A DNA stretch of 34,565 nucleotides from Actinomycetes bacterium (GTDB taxonomy: Bacteria; Actinomycetota; Acidimicrobiia; Acidimicrobiales; Palsa-688): contig JAKCDU010000041.1 of the NCBI GenBank assembly GCA_021838445.1, positions 1 through 34,565 on the forward strand. The letters run 5' to 3'. Each line of letters starts with the position of its first letter. The stretch's first letter is position 1. Below, one piece after another: positions 24,312 to 33,267 of this stretch. The position numbers and the translations under genes were made by a program. A model generated the notes under the pieces. The model saw only the letters and a list, made by a program, of their open reading frames with translations. It ran no database searches and was not told the DNA's origin.

Positions 24312-24946
24312 CGGCGTCCGGCTCCGCCCGACAGCGCGGCCATGGGGGTGAGCTCCCCGGCCAACTCCCTGAAGGCCTCTTCGACCAGGCCGTGGAAGGG
24401 CCGCCTTCCCTGCTCGTCGGCCCACTTCTGCTGAGCCACCCGGCACGCCCCGCAGGCGGCCATGACCAGCACGCTCGGTCGCAGGCTGGTGGCCGGGTCG
24501 GTGCCCAGCCGCTCGGCCACCGCGGATACCAGGGCCCGCTCGAGCTCGTCGAAGCTGGCGGCCAGGGCGGCCATCAGGTGGGGCTCGCGGCGTACGAGGG
24601 CCTGCCGGCGCACCGCCTTGTGCGAATCGACCAGCCGGTCTCCCACGTAGCCCTCGAGGACGGCGCGCAGGGCCTGGACCGGGTCCTCGTCGGCGGGGCG
24701 GGTGAGTAGGGCGTCCCGCAGCCTCTCGGCCAGGAACGGGTCCCGGTCGAGCACGGCGTACTCCTTGGATGGGTAGTAGGACCAGAAGGTTCGGGAGGCC
24801 ACCCCGGCCCGGTCGCTGATGGCCTCGATGGTGGTGGCCGAGAAGCCCAGTTGGTCCACCAGCTCGAAGGCCGCCTCGTGGATGGCCTGGCGGGTCGCTC
24901 GCTTCTTGCGCTCCCGGTGGGAGGTGGCTTCGGTGGTCGCGGACAT
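24308..24946 (-). CDS. TetR-family transcriptional regulator
   Basis: 212 residues. The N-terminal helix-turn-helix is clear (RQAIHEAAFELVDQLGFSAT, then TIEAISDRAGVASRTFWSYY and YPSKE). The C-terminal ligand domain is about 140 residues. It most likely represses its own operon with the MFS exporter, and perhaps the divergent flavoprotein gene, responding to the exported compound. A TAGGGT -10-like box lies six bases before the ATG, so the mRNA may be leaderless. A palindrome (24968-24986) sits in the promoter region. Confidence 0.92.
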   Translation of the reverse strand: MSATTEATSHRERKKRATRQAIHEAAFELVDQLGFSATTIEAISDRAGVASRTFWSYYPSKEYAVLDRDPFLAERLRDALLTRPADEDPVQALRAVLEGYVGDRLVDSHKAVRRQALVRREPHLMAALAASFDELERALVSAVAERLGTDPATSLRPSVLVMAACGACRVAQQKWADEQGRRPFHGLVEEAFRELAGELTPMAALSGGAGRR

Positions 24947-24967
24947 TTGGTCACCCTACCCGCAAGA

Positions 24968-24986
24968 TTCTGCATACCGTGCAAAA
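24968..24986. promoter_or_regulatory. Candidate TetR operator
   Basis: TTCTGCA-TACCG-TGCAAAA: seven-base half sites around a five-base centre with one mismatch. It is 22-40 bases upstream of the TetR start and overlaps its likely -35/-10 region. A partial second copy, TTCTGCA, begins at 25002, followed by the palindrome ACCTGC-C-GCAGGT, which would suit control of the divergent gene. Confidence 0.5.
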
Positions 24987-25111
24987 AAGCGGGTTCGGCA
25001 ATTCTGCACCTGCCGCAGGTTCGACCATCCCGCTGGTCAAAACGCCGGCCCGGTCGTGAGTGGGCCGAACTCGGTAGCCTCAGCCCGCAGCCACTATCGA
25101 GGGGGAAACCG

Positions 25112-26659
25112 TTGGCCTCTGAAGCTCAACATTGCGATGTACTCGTGGTCGGTTCGGGAGCAGGAGCTCTCGCCGGGGCACTGCTCGCCGCCACCGCCGG
25201 TCTGGCGACCATCGTGATCGAGAAGACCGACCAGTTCGGCGGTACCACTGCGTACTCCGGGGGAGGTCTGTGGATCCCCCTGTCGGCGCCCAACCAACGA
25301 GCGTCGGTGCCCGACTCGCGGGCCGATGTCGACACCTACCTCGATGCCTGCGTCGGCCAGGAGCACCGGGAGCTGCGCGACGCCTATCTCGACGCCGGAC
25401 CGGGCGTCATCGACGAGCTCGAGCTCAATCCCTGGTTGGAGTTCGAGTGGAGGCCCTTCCCCGACTACTTCTGCGAGGCGCCCGGCGCCCAGACCGACGG
25501 CCGGTCGATCTACGCCCTCAACTTCGACGCGACCGGGCACGAGGAGACCATCGCCGATCTGCGCCAGCCCCTGCCCCCCGAACGGGGCGGGTGGAAGGAG
25601 CCGTTCCCGACCATCATCGGCGGGCGCGCCCTCCTGGCCCGGCTGCTGGTCGCGTTGAGCGAGACCGACGCCGTGCTGCTGAAGGAGACCGAGCTGCAGT
25701 CGCTGATCGTCGAGGACGGCCGCGTCGTGGGGGCGCGCTGTACCGGCGCCGCCGGGGAGTCAACCATCCAGGCCGCCCGGGGCGTGCTGCTGGCCGCCGG
25801 GGGCTTCGAACGCAACGACCAGCGTCGACACCGTGACCAGGCCCCGCTGGGCGCCGACTGGACGCTCGGTGCTCCGGGGGGCATGGGATCGGCTCTCGAG
25901 GCGGCCGAGCAGGCCGGCGCCGACACCGGGCTCCTCGAGGAGTGCTGGTGGGCGCCGGGGCTGATGCTGCCCAACGGTACGGCATCATTCCGCCTGTTCG
26001 AACGGGGCAAGCCCGGTTCCATCATGGTCAACGGGGCCGGCGTCCGCTTCGCCAACGAGACCTGGCCATACGACCGCCTGGGCCGGGCCATGGTGGACGG
26101 CCACGCCAGTGGCGTGTCGCACATACCGTGCTGGTTCGTGGCCGACGCCGACCACGTGGAGCGCTACGGCTTCGCCACGGCCCGACCGGGGCGCGAGGTC
26201 GATCAGGAATGGATCGACAGCGGGGTGGTGGTCCGAGCCGACACGGTGGAGGAACTGGCCGGTCGTATCGGTGTTCCCGCCGACGCCCTGGTCGCCACCG
26301 TCGCCGAGTGGAACGCCGGGGCGGCCGACGGCAAGGATCCGCGCTTCGGTCGCGGCGAGCTGGCCTTCGACCGCTTCTTCGGCGACCCCTCGGTCGAGCC
26401 CAACCCCTGCGTCGGGCCGCTCACCCGCGGCCCGTACTGGGCCTGGCAGGTCAACCCCGCCGATCTGGGCACCAAGGGCGGCGTCCGCTGCGACTCCCAC
26501 GGGCGGGCCCTCCGTCCCGACGGCTCGGTCCTGCCCGGCCTGTATGCGGCCGGCAACACGATGGCGTCGTGGACCAACCACTGCTACCCCGGTCCCGGCT
26601 CTCCGATCGGGTCCGGCGTGGTCTTCGCCGCCCTCGCCGTGAGGGACATGATCGGGTAG
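25112..26659 (+). CDS. FAD-dependent oxidoreductase, 3-ketosteroid dehydrogenase (KstD)-like
   Basis: 515 residues from the TTG at 25112, which has GAGGGGG six bases upstream; the open frame extends further but without family similarity. The N-terminus is a dinucleotide-binding fold (VLVVGSGAGALAGALLAATA) followed by IEKTDQFGGTTAYSGGGLWI, typical of FAD_binding_2 proteins such as 3-ketosteroid dehydrogenases and fumarate-reductase-type flavoproteins. The C-terminus has GLYAAGNTMASWTNHCYPGP and GSPIGSGVVFAAL, the flavin-contacting end. A role in delta-1 or delta-4 dehydrogenation of a steroid-like ketone is plausible, not proven. It is divergent from tetR-MFS, which suggests shared control. 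Confidence 0.85.
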   Translation: MASEAQHCDVLVVGSGAGALAGALLAATAGLATIVIEKTDQFGGTTAYSGGGLWIPLSAPNQRASVPDSRADVDTYLDACVGQEHRELRDAYLDAGPGVIDELELNPWLEFEWRPFPDYFCEAPGAQTDGRSIYALNFDATGHEETIADLRQPLPPERGGWKEPFPTIIGGRALLARLLVALSETDAVLLKETELQSLIVEDGRVVGARCTGAAGESTIQAARGVLLAAGGFERNDQRRHRDQAPLGADWTLGAPGGMGSALEAAEQAGADTGLLEECWWAPGLMLPNGTASFRLFERGKPGSIMVNGAGVRFANETWPYDRLGRAMVDGHASGVSHIPCWFVADADHVERYGFATARPGREVDQEWIDSGVVVRADTVEELAGRIGVPADALVATVAEWNAGAADGKDPRFGRGELAFDRFFGDPSVEPNPCVGPLTRGPYWAWQVNPADLGTKGGVRCDSHGRALRPDGSVLPGLYAAGNTMASWTNHCYPGPGSPIGSGVVFAALAVRDMIG

Positions 26660-26703
26660 GCCGGACCCGGTTCGGTGGCGGCGGACCTATAGCCTGCTGG
26701 TCC

Positions 26704-29700
26704 ATGTGCGGAATCGTCGCGGTCCTGGCCCAGCGCTCCGACCGGGTCCCGCTGGCACCCGAGGCCGTGCTGGAGGACCTGGCCGCGGTGACCGCCCTCC
26801 TGGGCGGCTCCGCCGAGGAGCTGGTGCGCGGCGGGCCCGGACCGCTGCAGCGGGCCACGGTGGAGGCCAGGCGGCTCGAGCGCAGCCTGCGGGGCGCCCC
26901 CGGGTTGCGCACCCTCCTGAGCGAGCCGGCTGGCCTGGAGCGTCTGGAGCAGGCGGCCCGGGCCGCGTGGGACGCGCTCGGGTGCATCGAAGCCACCTTC
27001 GACGGGATGGCGGCGGACATGGATCCGCTGTCTCAGGAAGCCTTCAGCTCGGCCCTGGTCGAGTTGAAGGACGCCCTGTGGGCTCTGTCGCGTGACCGAA
27101 TCCAGGCCGGACGGCGGGTCCGGTCGTTGCTCGGCGGGCGGGATGTCACCGACGGGACCAACCTGGACGGCTGGTGGGCCGTCCAGGTTGCTCTGGCTTC
27201 CCTCGACCGCCTCGAGGTGCGTGGCCGTGACTCCGCCGGGATCCACATCATGGTCTCGGGGCCGGGGATCCCCGCGGACGGGGCGGGCGGGCGCGACGGC
27301 GACCTCCTTTTTCCCGGCGGATCGGTCCGAGCGGCCGACGGCACCATCAACTTCGTCTACAAGGCGGCGGCTGAGATCGGCGAGCTGGGTGACAATGTCC
27401 GGGTCCTTACCGCAGCTATCGCCGGCGACCCCCTGCTGAGCCGACTGATCGAGGACCCCGCGGCGCACGTGACGGTCCTGGGCCACACCCGCTGGGCCAG
27501 CGTGGGCATCATCTCCGAGCCCAACGCCCACCCGGTCAACTCCGAGGAGCTCGGCCGCCGCAGCCCTTATGTGGCGTCGGCGCTCAACGGCGACGTCGAC
27601 AACCACACCGAGTTGCTCGAGCAGGAGTCACTGTCGTTCCCCCCCGAGATCACCACCGACGCCAAGGTGATCCCCGCGCTCATCGGGCGGCGCCTGGCCG
27701 CTGGCGACGAGGTCATCGACGCGTTCGTTTCGGCGGTGCGCCGCTTCGAGGGGTCGGTGGCCATAGCCGCCTCCGCCGCGGTGACCCCCGACCAGCTCCA
27801 CCTGGCCCTGGCCGGCTCCGGCCAGTCGCTCTACATAGGGCTCGCCGAGGACGCCTTCGTGGTCGCCAGCGAACCCTACGGGCTGGTCGAGGAGGCCAGC
27901 TGCTACGTCAGGATGGACGGGGAAGCCAGCCAGGGCGAAGTGGTGGTCCTCGACCGCTCCGGCGCCGGGTCCCTCGCCGGTCTGTCCCGCCGTCGCTACA
28001 GCGGGGCCGACACACCCGTCGCCGACACCGAGGTGGTGACCGCCCAGATCACCACCCGCGACGTCGATCGCCGCGGCTTCGAGCACTTCCTTCTGAAGGA
28101 GATCACCGAGGCCCCCGACTCGTTCCGCAAGACCCTGAGGGGACGCATCCAGTCCGGGGCCGACGGGCGGCTAACCGCCCGCCTCGGCGAGGAGACCATC
28201 CCGCCCGGCCTGGCCGCCGCCGTGGCCGAGGGTCGGGTCCGCCGGATCATCGTGGTAGGGCAGGGCACCGCGGCCGTCGCCGGTCAGGCCACCGCCGCGG
28301 CGTTGCGCCAGTGCCTGAGCGGATTGATGGTGCACGCCATGCCGGCCACCGAGCTGTCCGGGTTCGGCTTGAGCGACGACATGGGCGACACCCTGGTGGT
28401 GGCCATCAGCCAGTCGGGGACCACCACCGACACCAACCGCACCGTCGACCTGGCCCGAACCCGAGGCGCTCACGTCGTGGCCGTGGTCAACCGCCGCAAC
28501 AGCGACCTGGCGACCAAGGCCCACGGGGTCCTCTACACCTCGGACGGCAGGGACGTGGAGATGAGCGTGGCGTCGACCAAGGCATTCTACGCCCAGGTCG
28601 CCGCGGGCTGGCTGCTCGCCGCCGGCCTGGCCGAGGTCGCCCCGCAGCGGCGGGCCCTGTCGGGCGAAGAGATGCACGCCCGTCTCGGGGCCCTGCGGGA
28701 CCTGCCCGCGGCCATGGTCCAGGTCCTCGGCCAGCGGGAGGAGATCGGACGCATCGCCGCGTCGGTGGCCCCGCCCCGGCGCTACTGGGCCGTCGTTGGC
28801 AGCGGGCCCGACCGGGTGGCGGCCTCCGAGATACGGATCAAACTCTCGGAGCTGTGCTACCGATCCATCTCGTCGGATCACACCGAGGACAAGAAGCACA
28901 TCGATCTGTCCTGCGAGCCCCTGGTCCTGGTCTGCGCCAGCGGCCTCCGGGGACCCAACGCCGACGATGTAGCCAAGGAAGTGGCCATCTACCGGGCCCA
29001 CAAGGCGGTGCCCGTGGTGATCGCCACCGAGGGCGAGGAGGAGCGCTTCCGGTCCGTGGCCCGGGAGCTCGTCACCGTCCCCCCGACCGACCCGGCGTTG
29101 GCGTTCGTGCTCGCCGCAATGGTCGGCCACCTCTTCGGCTACGAGGCCGCCCTGTCCATAGACGCCCAGGCCCGCACCCTGAGGGGGGTGCGGGCGGTGC
29201 TCGAGGGAGCCACCGGCGAGGACCCCGACGGGATCCTCCTGCGCCTGCGCCCGGCCCTTTCGGCGGCGGCCGGGCCGTTCCTCGACGGGCTGCGGGCCGG
29301 CAGCTACAACGGCAACCTGGAGGCGTCGACCGCGGTGCGACTCACTTCGCTGCTGCGCTACGCCACCGGGATGCTGCCGCTCGAGGGCTACGAGACCGAG
29401 ACCGGCAAGATCGGCACGCCGGAGGCCCTGATGTCGGACCTCCTCGAAGCCCTGAGCACCGCCATCGACGAGCTCACCCGGCCGATCGACGCCATCAAGC
29501 ACCAGGCCAAGACCGTTACCGTGGGCATATCCCGCAGCGAGGACGCCCTGTTCGGGGTGCCCCTGGTGGCCGCCACGCTCGGCGCCGGAGCCGCGCCCGA
29601 CACCTTGGGCTACCGGGCCCTGCGCACCCTCGCCGCGCTCGACCAGGCCGTGGAGGAGGTGCTCGGCTACACCCGCTACCGGATCGATGCGAGCGTCACC

Positions 29701-30111
29701 GAACCCACCGCCACGGTTCTCGACCAGGGGGGGGTCGCTCTCGGTCTGCGGTCGCGCACCCAGCGCGACCCCCGTCTGCTCGGCAGCAAGCACCGCGCCG
29801 CCGAGGAGCGGGAGGTGACCGTGGTGCGGGGCGCCAGCGACGGTCGCACGGTGATCCTCGTGCCCGAGTCCAAAGGTCTGCAGGTCACCGGCATGACACT
29901 GCTCCATGTCCGCTTCCACGAGCGGTTGCCGGCCGAGACCATGGCCGCCGTGCTCGGTGGCTACCGCACCCGGTTCAACGCCCTCTTCGACGCCGTAACC
30001 GAGACCGAGCCGGTGTTCGACCGGTCCCGTCTCGGCCACGAACCGGTCGCCGACCTCCTCACCGAGCCGGTCTACCAGCTGGCCCGCCGTTGGAGGAGTG
30101 TCACGGAGTGA
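26704..30111 (+). CDS. glmS: Giant GlmS-like glutamine-fructose-6-phosphate aminotransferase
   Basis: 1135 residues against about 610 for usual GlmS. It begins MCGIVAVLAQ, so Cys2 would be the N-terminal nucleophile. The next family motif, VRGRDSAGI (canonical YRGYDSAGI), comes only at about residue 172, giving an insert of about 145 residues (16-160). Then come GHTRWASVG (260-268), NAHPVNS and NGDVDNH (Asn295, Gly296). The sugar-isomerase half has SQSGTTTDTN (from 569) and MSVASTKAFYAQV, then a second SIS domain with KLSEL (Glu716) and EDKKHIDLS (His732) in place of GELKHGPLA. The usual C-terminal end appears as AKTVTVG (Lys936) but is followed by about 199 extra residues. TATAGCCT 9-16 bases upstream of the ATG suggests a leaderless start. 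Position before acpS-nnr-alr supports a GlmS role; a divergent activity is possible. Confidence 0.85.
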   Translation: MCGIVAVLAQRSDRVPLAPEAVLEDLAAVTALLGGSAEELVRGGPGPLQRATVEARRLERSLRGAPGLRTLLSEPAGLERLEQAARAAWDALGCIEATFDGMAADMDPLSQEAFSSALVELKDALWALSRDRIQAGRRVRSLLGGRDVTDGTNLDGWWAVQVALASLDRLEVRGRDSAGIHIMVSGPGIPADGAGGRDGDLLFPGGSVRAADGTINFVYKAAAEIGELGDNVRVLTAAIAGDPLLSRLIEDPAAHVTVLGHTRWASVGIISEPNAHPVNSEELGRRSPYVASALNGDVDNHTELLEQESLSFPPEITTDAKVIPALIGRRLAAGDEVIDAFVSAVRRFEGSVAIAASAAVTPDQLHLALAGSGQSLYIGLAEDAFVVASEPYGLVEEASCYVRMDGEASQGEVVVLDRSGAGSLAGLSRRRYSGADTPVADTEVVTAQITTRDVDRRGFEHFLLKEITEAPDSFRKTLRGRIQSGADGRLTARLGEETIPPGLAAAVAEGRVRRIIVVGQGTAAVAGQATAAALRQCLSGLMVHAMPATELSGFGLSDDMGDTLVVAISQSGTTTDTNRTVDLARTRGAHVVAVVNRRNSDLATKAHGVLYTSDGRDVEMSVASTKAFYAQVAAGWLLAAGLAEVAPQRRALSGEEMHARLGALRDLPAAMVQVLGQREEIGRIAASVAPPRRYWAVVGSGPDRVAASEIRIKLSELCYRSISSDHTEDKKHIDLSCEPLVLVCASGLRGPNADDVAKEVAIYRAHKAVPVVIATEGEEERFRSVARELVTVPPTDPALAFVLAAMVGHLFGYEAALSIDAQARTLRGVRAVLEGATGEDPDGILLRLRPALSAAAGPFLDGLRAGSYNGNLEASTAVRLTSLLRYATGMLPLEGYETETGKIGTPEALMSDLLEALSTAIDELTRPIDAIKHQAKTVTVGISRSEDALFGVPLVAATLGAGAAPDTLGYRALRTLAALDQAVEEVLGYTRYRIDASVTEPTATVLDQGGVALGLRSRTQRDPRLLGSKHRAAEEREVTVVRGASDGRTVILVPESKGLQVTGMTLLHVRFHERLPAETMAAVLGGYRTRFNALFDAVTETEPVFDRSRLGHEPVADLLTEPVYQLARRWRSVTE

Positions 30112-30488
30112 GCGGGCGGCTCATCGGTCTCGGCATCGACGTGGTCGACATACCGAGGTTCCGGGAGGTGATGCGCCGCCGGCCGGCGCTGGCCGAGCGG
30201 CTCTTCTCTCCCGACGAGCTGGCTTACGCCGCCACACTGGCCAACCCCGCTCCCACCCTCGCCGGTCGCTTCGCCGCCAAGGAGGCGGTGATGAAAGCAC
30301 TGGGGGTGGGTCTGGGCGCCGTCGACTGGAAGGACATCTCGGTTCAGCGCCTGGCGGGGGGTGCGCCCGAGTTGGCCGTGCAGGGGCGCGCCGCCGAGCT
30401 GGCCCGCAAGTTCGGGGTGAGCTCGTGGAAGATGTCCATCTCCCACACCGATACCGTCGCCACGGTCACCGTGGTGGCCCTCACATGA
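30108..30488 (+). CDS. acpS: Holo-[acyl-carrier-protein] synthase
   Basis: 126 residues from the GTG at 30108, overlapping the glmS TGA (GTGA). It transfers 4'-phosphopantetheine from CoA to acyl carrier protein. Mg-binding Asp11 is in GLGIDVVDIPRF and Glu59 in GRFAAKEAVMKALG, both conserved; the C-terminal SSWKMSISHTDTVATVTVVA completes the fold. Length is normal. Its TGA overlaps the ATG of nnr. Confidence 0.96.
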   Translation: MSGRLIGLGIDVVDIPRFREVMRRRPALAERLFSPDELAYAATLANPAPTLAGRFAAKEAVMKALGVGLGAVDWKDISVQRLAGGAPELAVQGRAAELARKFGVSSWKMSISHTDTVATVTVVALT

Positions 30489-31912
30489 TCCCCCTCCTCC
30501 TGCCGGCGGAGCTGGCCGAGGTCGACTCGTCGGCGCCCGAGCCGGTCGAGGTGCTGGTGCGAAGGGCCGGTTACGCCGTCGCCGGCGCGGCCCGGAGGCT
30601 CATGGCCGGAACCTACGGGCGGCGGGTCGTGGTCGTCGCTGGCCGGGGTAACAACGGTGCCGACGGACGGGTCGCGGCCGCCGTTCTGGCCCGCTGGGGC
30701 GCCCGGGTGGTGGTCCTCGACGCCGCTGACCTCCCCGGCGGGGCGGCGCTGCTCGGTCCCGACCGGCCCGGCGCCGACCTGATCGTCGATGCCGCCTACG
30801 GCACCGGGCTGAGGCGCCTGTACGAACCCCCCGATCCCGGTTCCACCCCGGTGCTGGCCGTGGACATCCCCTCCGGCCTGTCAGCTACCACCGGTACCGG
30901 CTCGTCGATGACAGCCGCGGCGACGGTCACCTTCGCGGCCTTGAAGCCGGGCCTGGTGCTGAACGACGGGGCCGAGCGCAGCGGACGGTTGGAGCTCGCC
31001 GGGATAGGCCTGGACGGGGCGGCCGCCCGGCGGGCCGCCATGTGGCTGGTCGAGGACGCCGATATGCAACGCCTGCCCCGTCGTGGCCGCCGGGCTCACA
31101 AGTGGCAGAGCGCGGTGGCCGTGGTCGGCGGATCGCACCAGATGAACGGCGCCCCGCTCATGGTGGCCCGGGCCGCGCTGCGGGCCGGGGCCGGTTACGT
31201 CCTCGTGGGGGTGCCGGGCGCCCCCGAGGGGGGTGGGCTCCCCCCTGGCGAGCACGTGGCTGTGGACCTGCCGGAAGGGGACTGGGTGGCGGCGGCCGCG
31301 GCTTCGGCGGGGCGGGCCCGGGCCCTGGCCGTCGGCCCCGGTCTGGGGGCCGCGGCGCGGGGGACCGAAGGGGCTGCCGGCCCCGACACCGCCGTCGGCC
31401 GGCTGCTCCTCGCCACCGACGTGCCGGCGGTCGTGGACGCCGACGGGATCACCGCCCTTGGAAGCATCGACGCCGTTCGGGCCGTCACCTCCCGTCGCAG
31501 CGCGCCCATCGTGCTCACCCCCCACGAAGGTGAGTACGCCAAGCTGACCGGCCATCGCCCGGCTGACGACCGCATCGCCGATGTGAGGGCCACGGCGGTA
31601 CAGACTGGGGCGGTGGTACTGCTCAAAGGCTCGACGACGGTCCTGTCCGATCCGGCGGGAAGGGTCCTGGTGGCCGCCGCGGGACGCCCCAACCTGGCCA
31701 CCGCCGGCAGCGGGGACTCCCTGACGGGCATCATCGCCGCCTTCCTGGCCCGGGGGGTCGAACCCCTAGAGGCGGCGGCCCTGGCCGCCCACGCCCATGG
31801 CCGGGCGGCTGGCCTGGGCCGACCGGAGGGGCTCGTAGCCTCCGACCTGCCCGAACTGGTGGCCGACTACCTGTCGGCAGTGGCGGGTACCCAGACGGCG
31901 GCCTCGAGTTGA
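30485..31912 (+). CDS. nnr: Bifunctional NAD(P)HX epimerase / ADP-dependent dehydratase
   Basis: 475 residues, a two-domain repair enzyme for hydrated NAD(P)H. Residues 1-200 are the YjeF_N epimerase (VVVVAGRGNNGADGRVAAAV, then AYGTGL and VDIPSGLSATTG). The rest is the ribokinase-like dehydratase, with VGGSHQMNGAP, ALAVGPGLG, PIVLTPHEGEYAKLTG, VLLKGSTTVLSDP and the catalytic NLATAGSGDSLTGIIAA. Both halves look complete, although the epimerase half is on the short side. The ATG overlaps the acpS stop, so glmS-acpS-nnr are coupled. Confidence 0.95.
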   Translation: MIPLLLPAELAEVDSSAPEPVEVLVRRAGYAVAGAARRLMAGTYGRRVVVVAGRGNNGADGRVAAAVLARWGARVVVLDAADLPGGAALLGPDRPGADLIVDAAYGTGLRRLYEPPDPGSTPVLAVDIPSGLSATTGTGSSMTAAATVTFAALKPGLVLNDGAERSGRLELAGIGLDGAAARRAAMWLVEDADMQRLPRRGRRAHKWQSAVAVVGGSHQMNGAPLMVARAALRAGAGYVLVGVPGAPEGGGLPPGEHVAVDLPEGDWVAAAAASAGRARALAVGPGLGAAARGTEGAAGPDTAVGRLLLATDVPAVVDADGITALGSIDAVRAVTSRRSAPIVLTPHEGEYAKLTGHRPADDRIADVRATAVQTGAVVLLKGSTTVLSDPAGRVLVAAAGRPNLATAGSGDSLTGIIAAFLARGVEPLEAAALAAHAHGRAAGLGRPEGLVASDLPELVADYLSAVAGTQTAASS

Positions 31913-32003
31913 CCGCGCCGCCGGCGACTTGGCCCTCGGGTCGGTCCGTCGATCGGCCCACCGGGTCGGAGCCGCGGGCCGCATGCGCCCGGAGATGAGC
32001 GCC

Positions 32004-33254
32004 ATGTCGGACCGGTACGGGCCCTCCGGCGGGCACCCGGCGGGGCGCGCCGCTGACAGCTATCGGGCCCGCCCCGCCTGGGCCGAGATCGACCTCGGTG
32101 CCGTCACCCACAACGCCGCGGTGCTGGCGGCGCGGGCCGCCCCCGCCCGCTTGTGCGCGGTGGTCAAAGCCGGAGGTTACGGCCACGGGTCGGTACAGGT
32201 CGCCCGGGCCGCTCTGGCCGGTGGGGCGACCTGGCTGGCCGTGGCGCTGGTCGAAGAGGGACGGGAACTGCGCGCCGCGGGGATCGCCGCCCCCATCCTG
32301 GTCCTTTCGGAGCCACCGACCGACGCCATGGTCGAAGTGGTCGAGGCCGGCCTAACCCCGACGGTGTACACCCCCGCCGGCCTGGCCGCCCTGCGCCGGG
32401 CCGTCGCTGAGCACCTGCGACGCCGGCCCTCACCGGCTCTCGCCCGGTGGCCCTCACCGGTCCATGTCAAAGTAGACACGGGCATGCACCGCGTCGGCGC
32501 CTCACCGCTCGACGCGCTGGGCCTGGCGGCCGAGGTGGCTTCGGACCCGGACCTGGAGCTGGAGGGGTTCTGGACCCACCTGGCGGTCTCCGACGAGGTC
32601 GACCACCCGTTCAACGCGGTCCAGTTCGAGCGCTTCGAGCGCGCCCTTTCGGACCTGGCCGGTCGCGGCGTGCGCCCGGCCATCCGTCACGCGTCCAACT
32701 CGGGGGGCACGCTCTGGCTTCCCCAGGGCCGCTACGAGATGGTCCGCTGTGGCATCACCCTCTACGGCCTGTCCCCGTCGGGGGCGAGGCCCGAACCCGC
32801 TGACCTGCGCCCGGCGATGTCGCTCAAGGCCCGGGTGTCGTACGCCAAGACAGTGGCGGCCGGTGAACGCCTCTCCTACGGTCTGCGCTACCGCGTGGCC
32901 GAGGACTCGGTGGTGGCGACGGTCCCACTCGGTTACGCCGACGGTATCCCCCGACGCCTATCGGCGGCCGGCGGGGAGGTTCTCATCGGGGGCCGCCGAT
33001 GTGCCCTGGCCGGGACCGTGACCATGGACCAGATCCTGGTCGATTGCGGCCCCGGAGCCGACGTCAGGAGCGGCGACGAAGTGGTGCTCATCGGGCGGCA
33101 GGGCTCACAGACCATCGGCGCCTGGGAGTGGGCCGAGCGGACCGACACCATCGCCTACGAGGTGGTCTGCGGTATCAGCGGGCGGGTGCCGCGGGTGTAC
33201 ATCGACGGTTCGTGGCCCCCCTCCGCGGGTCCGGTCGGTCGCGCTCGGCCGTGA
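32004..33254 (+). CDS. alr: Alanine racemase
   Basis: 416 residues from the ATG at 32004 (GGAG nine bases upstream). In-frame ATGs at 31983 and 31995 and a TTG at 31929 are possible but have poorer sites. It makes D-alanine for peptidoglycan. PLP is bound by Lys55 in AVVKAGGYGHG; the usual motif is VKADAYGHG, so the conserved Asp is Gly here. Other landmarks are KVDTGMHRVG, HASNSGG, RCGITLYG, the second catalytic Tyr region RLSYGLRYR, VPLGYADGIPR and TMDQILVD. The N-terminal 20 or so residues are an extra polar tail. It follows nnr closely and precedes the peptidase by 13 bases. Confidence 0.93.
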   Translation: MSDRYGPSGGHPAGRAADSYRARPAWAEIDLGAVTHNAAVLAARAAPARLCAVVKAGGYGHGSVQVARAALAGGATWLAVALVEEGRELRAAGIAAPILVLSEPPTDAMVEVVEAGLTPTVYTPAGLAALRRAVAEHLRRRPSPALARWPSPVHVKVDTGMHRVGASPLDALGLAAEVASDPDLELEGFWTHLAVSDEVDHPFNAVQFERFERALSDLAGRGVRPAIRHASNSGGTLWLPQGRYEMVRCGITLYGLSPSGARPEPADLRPAMSLKARVSYAKTVAAGERLSYGLRYRVAEDSVVATVPLGYADGIPRRLSAAGGEVLIGGRRCALAGTVTMDQILVDCGPGADVRSGDEVVLIGRQGSQTIGAWEWAERTDTIAYEVVCGISGRVPRVYIDGSWPPSAGPVGRARP

Positions 33255-33267
33255 GCGGGGCCGCTCG

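Noticed and set aside
25942-26703. An even longer GlmS beginning upstream at 25942
   Set aside because: This part is the wrong frame of the flavoprotein gene (arginine/glycine-rich). The family start MCGIV at 26704 requires Cys as residue 2.
28171-30039. Long minus-strand open frame opposite glmS
   Set aside because: It is a shadow of a GC-rich gene: His/Gly/Arg-rich translation with no motif, fully antisense to a clear coding region.
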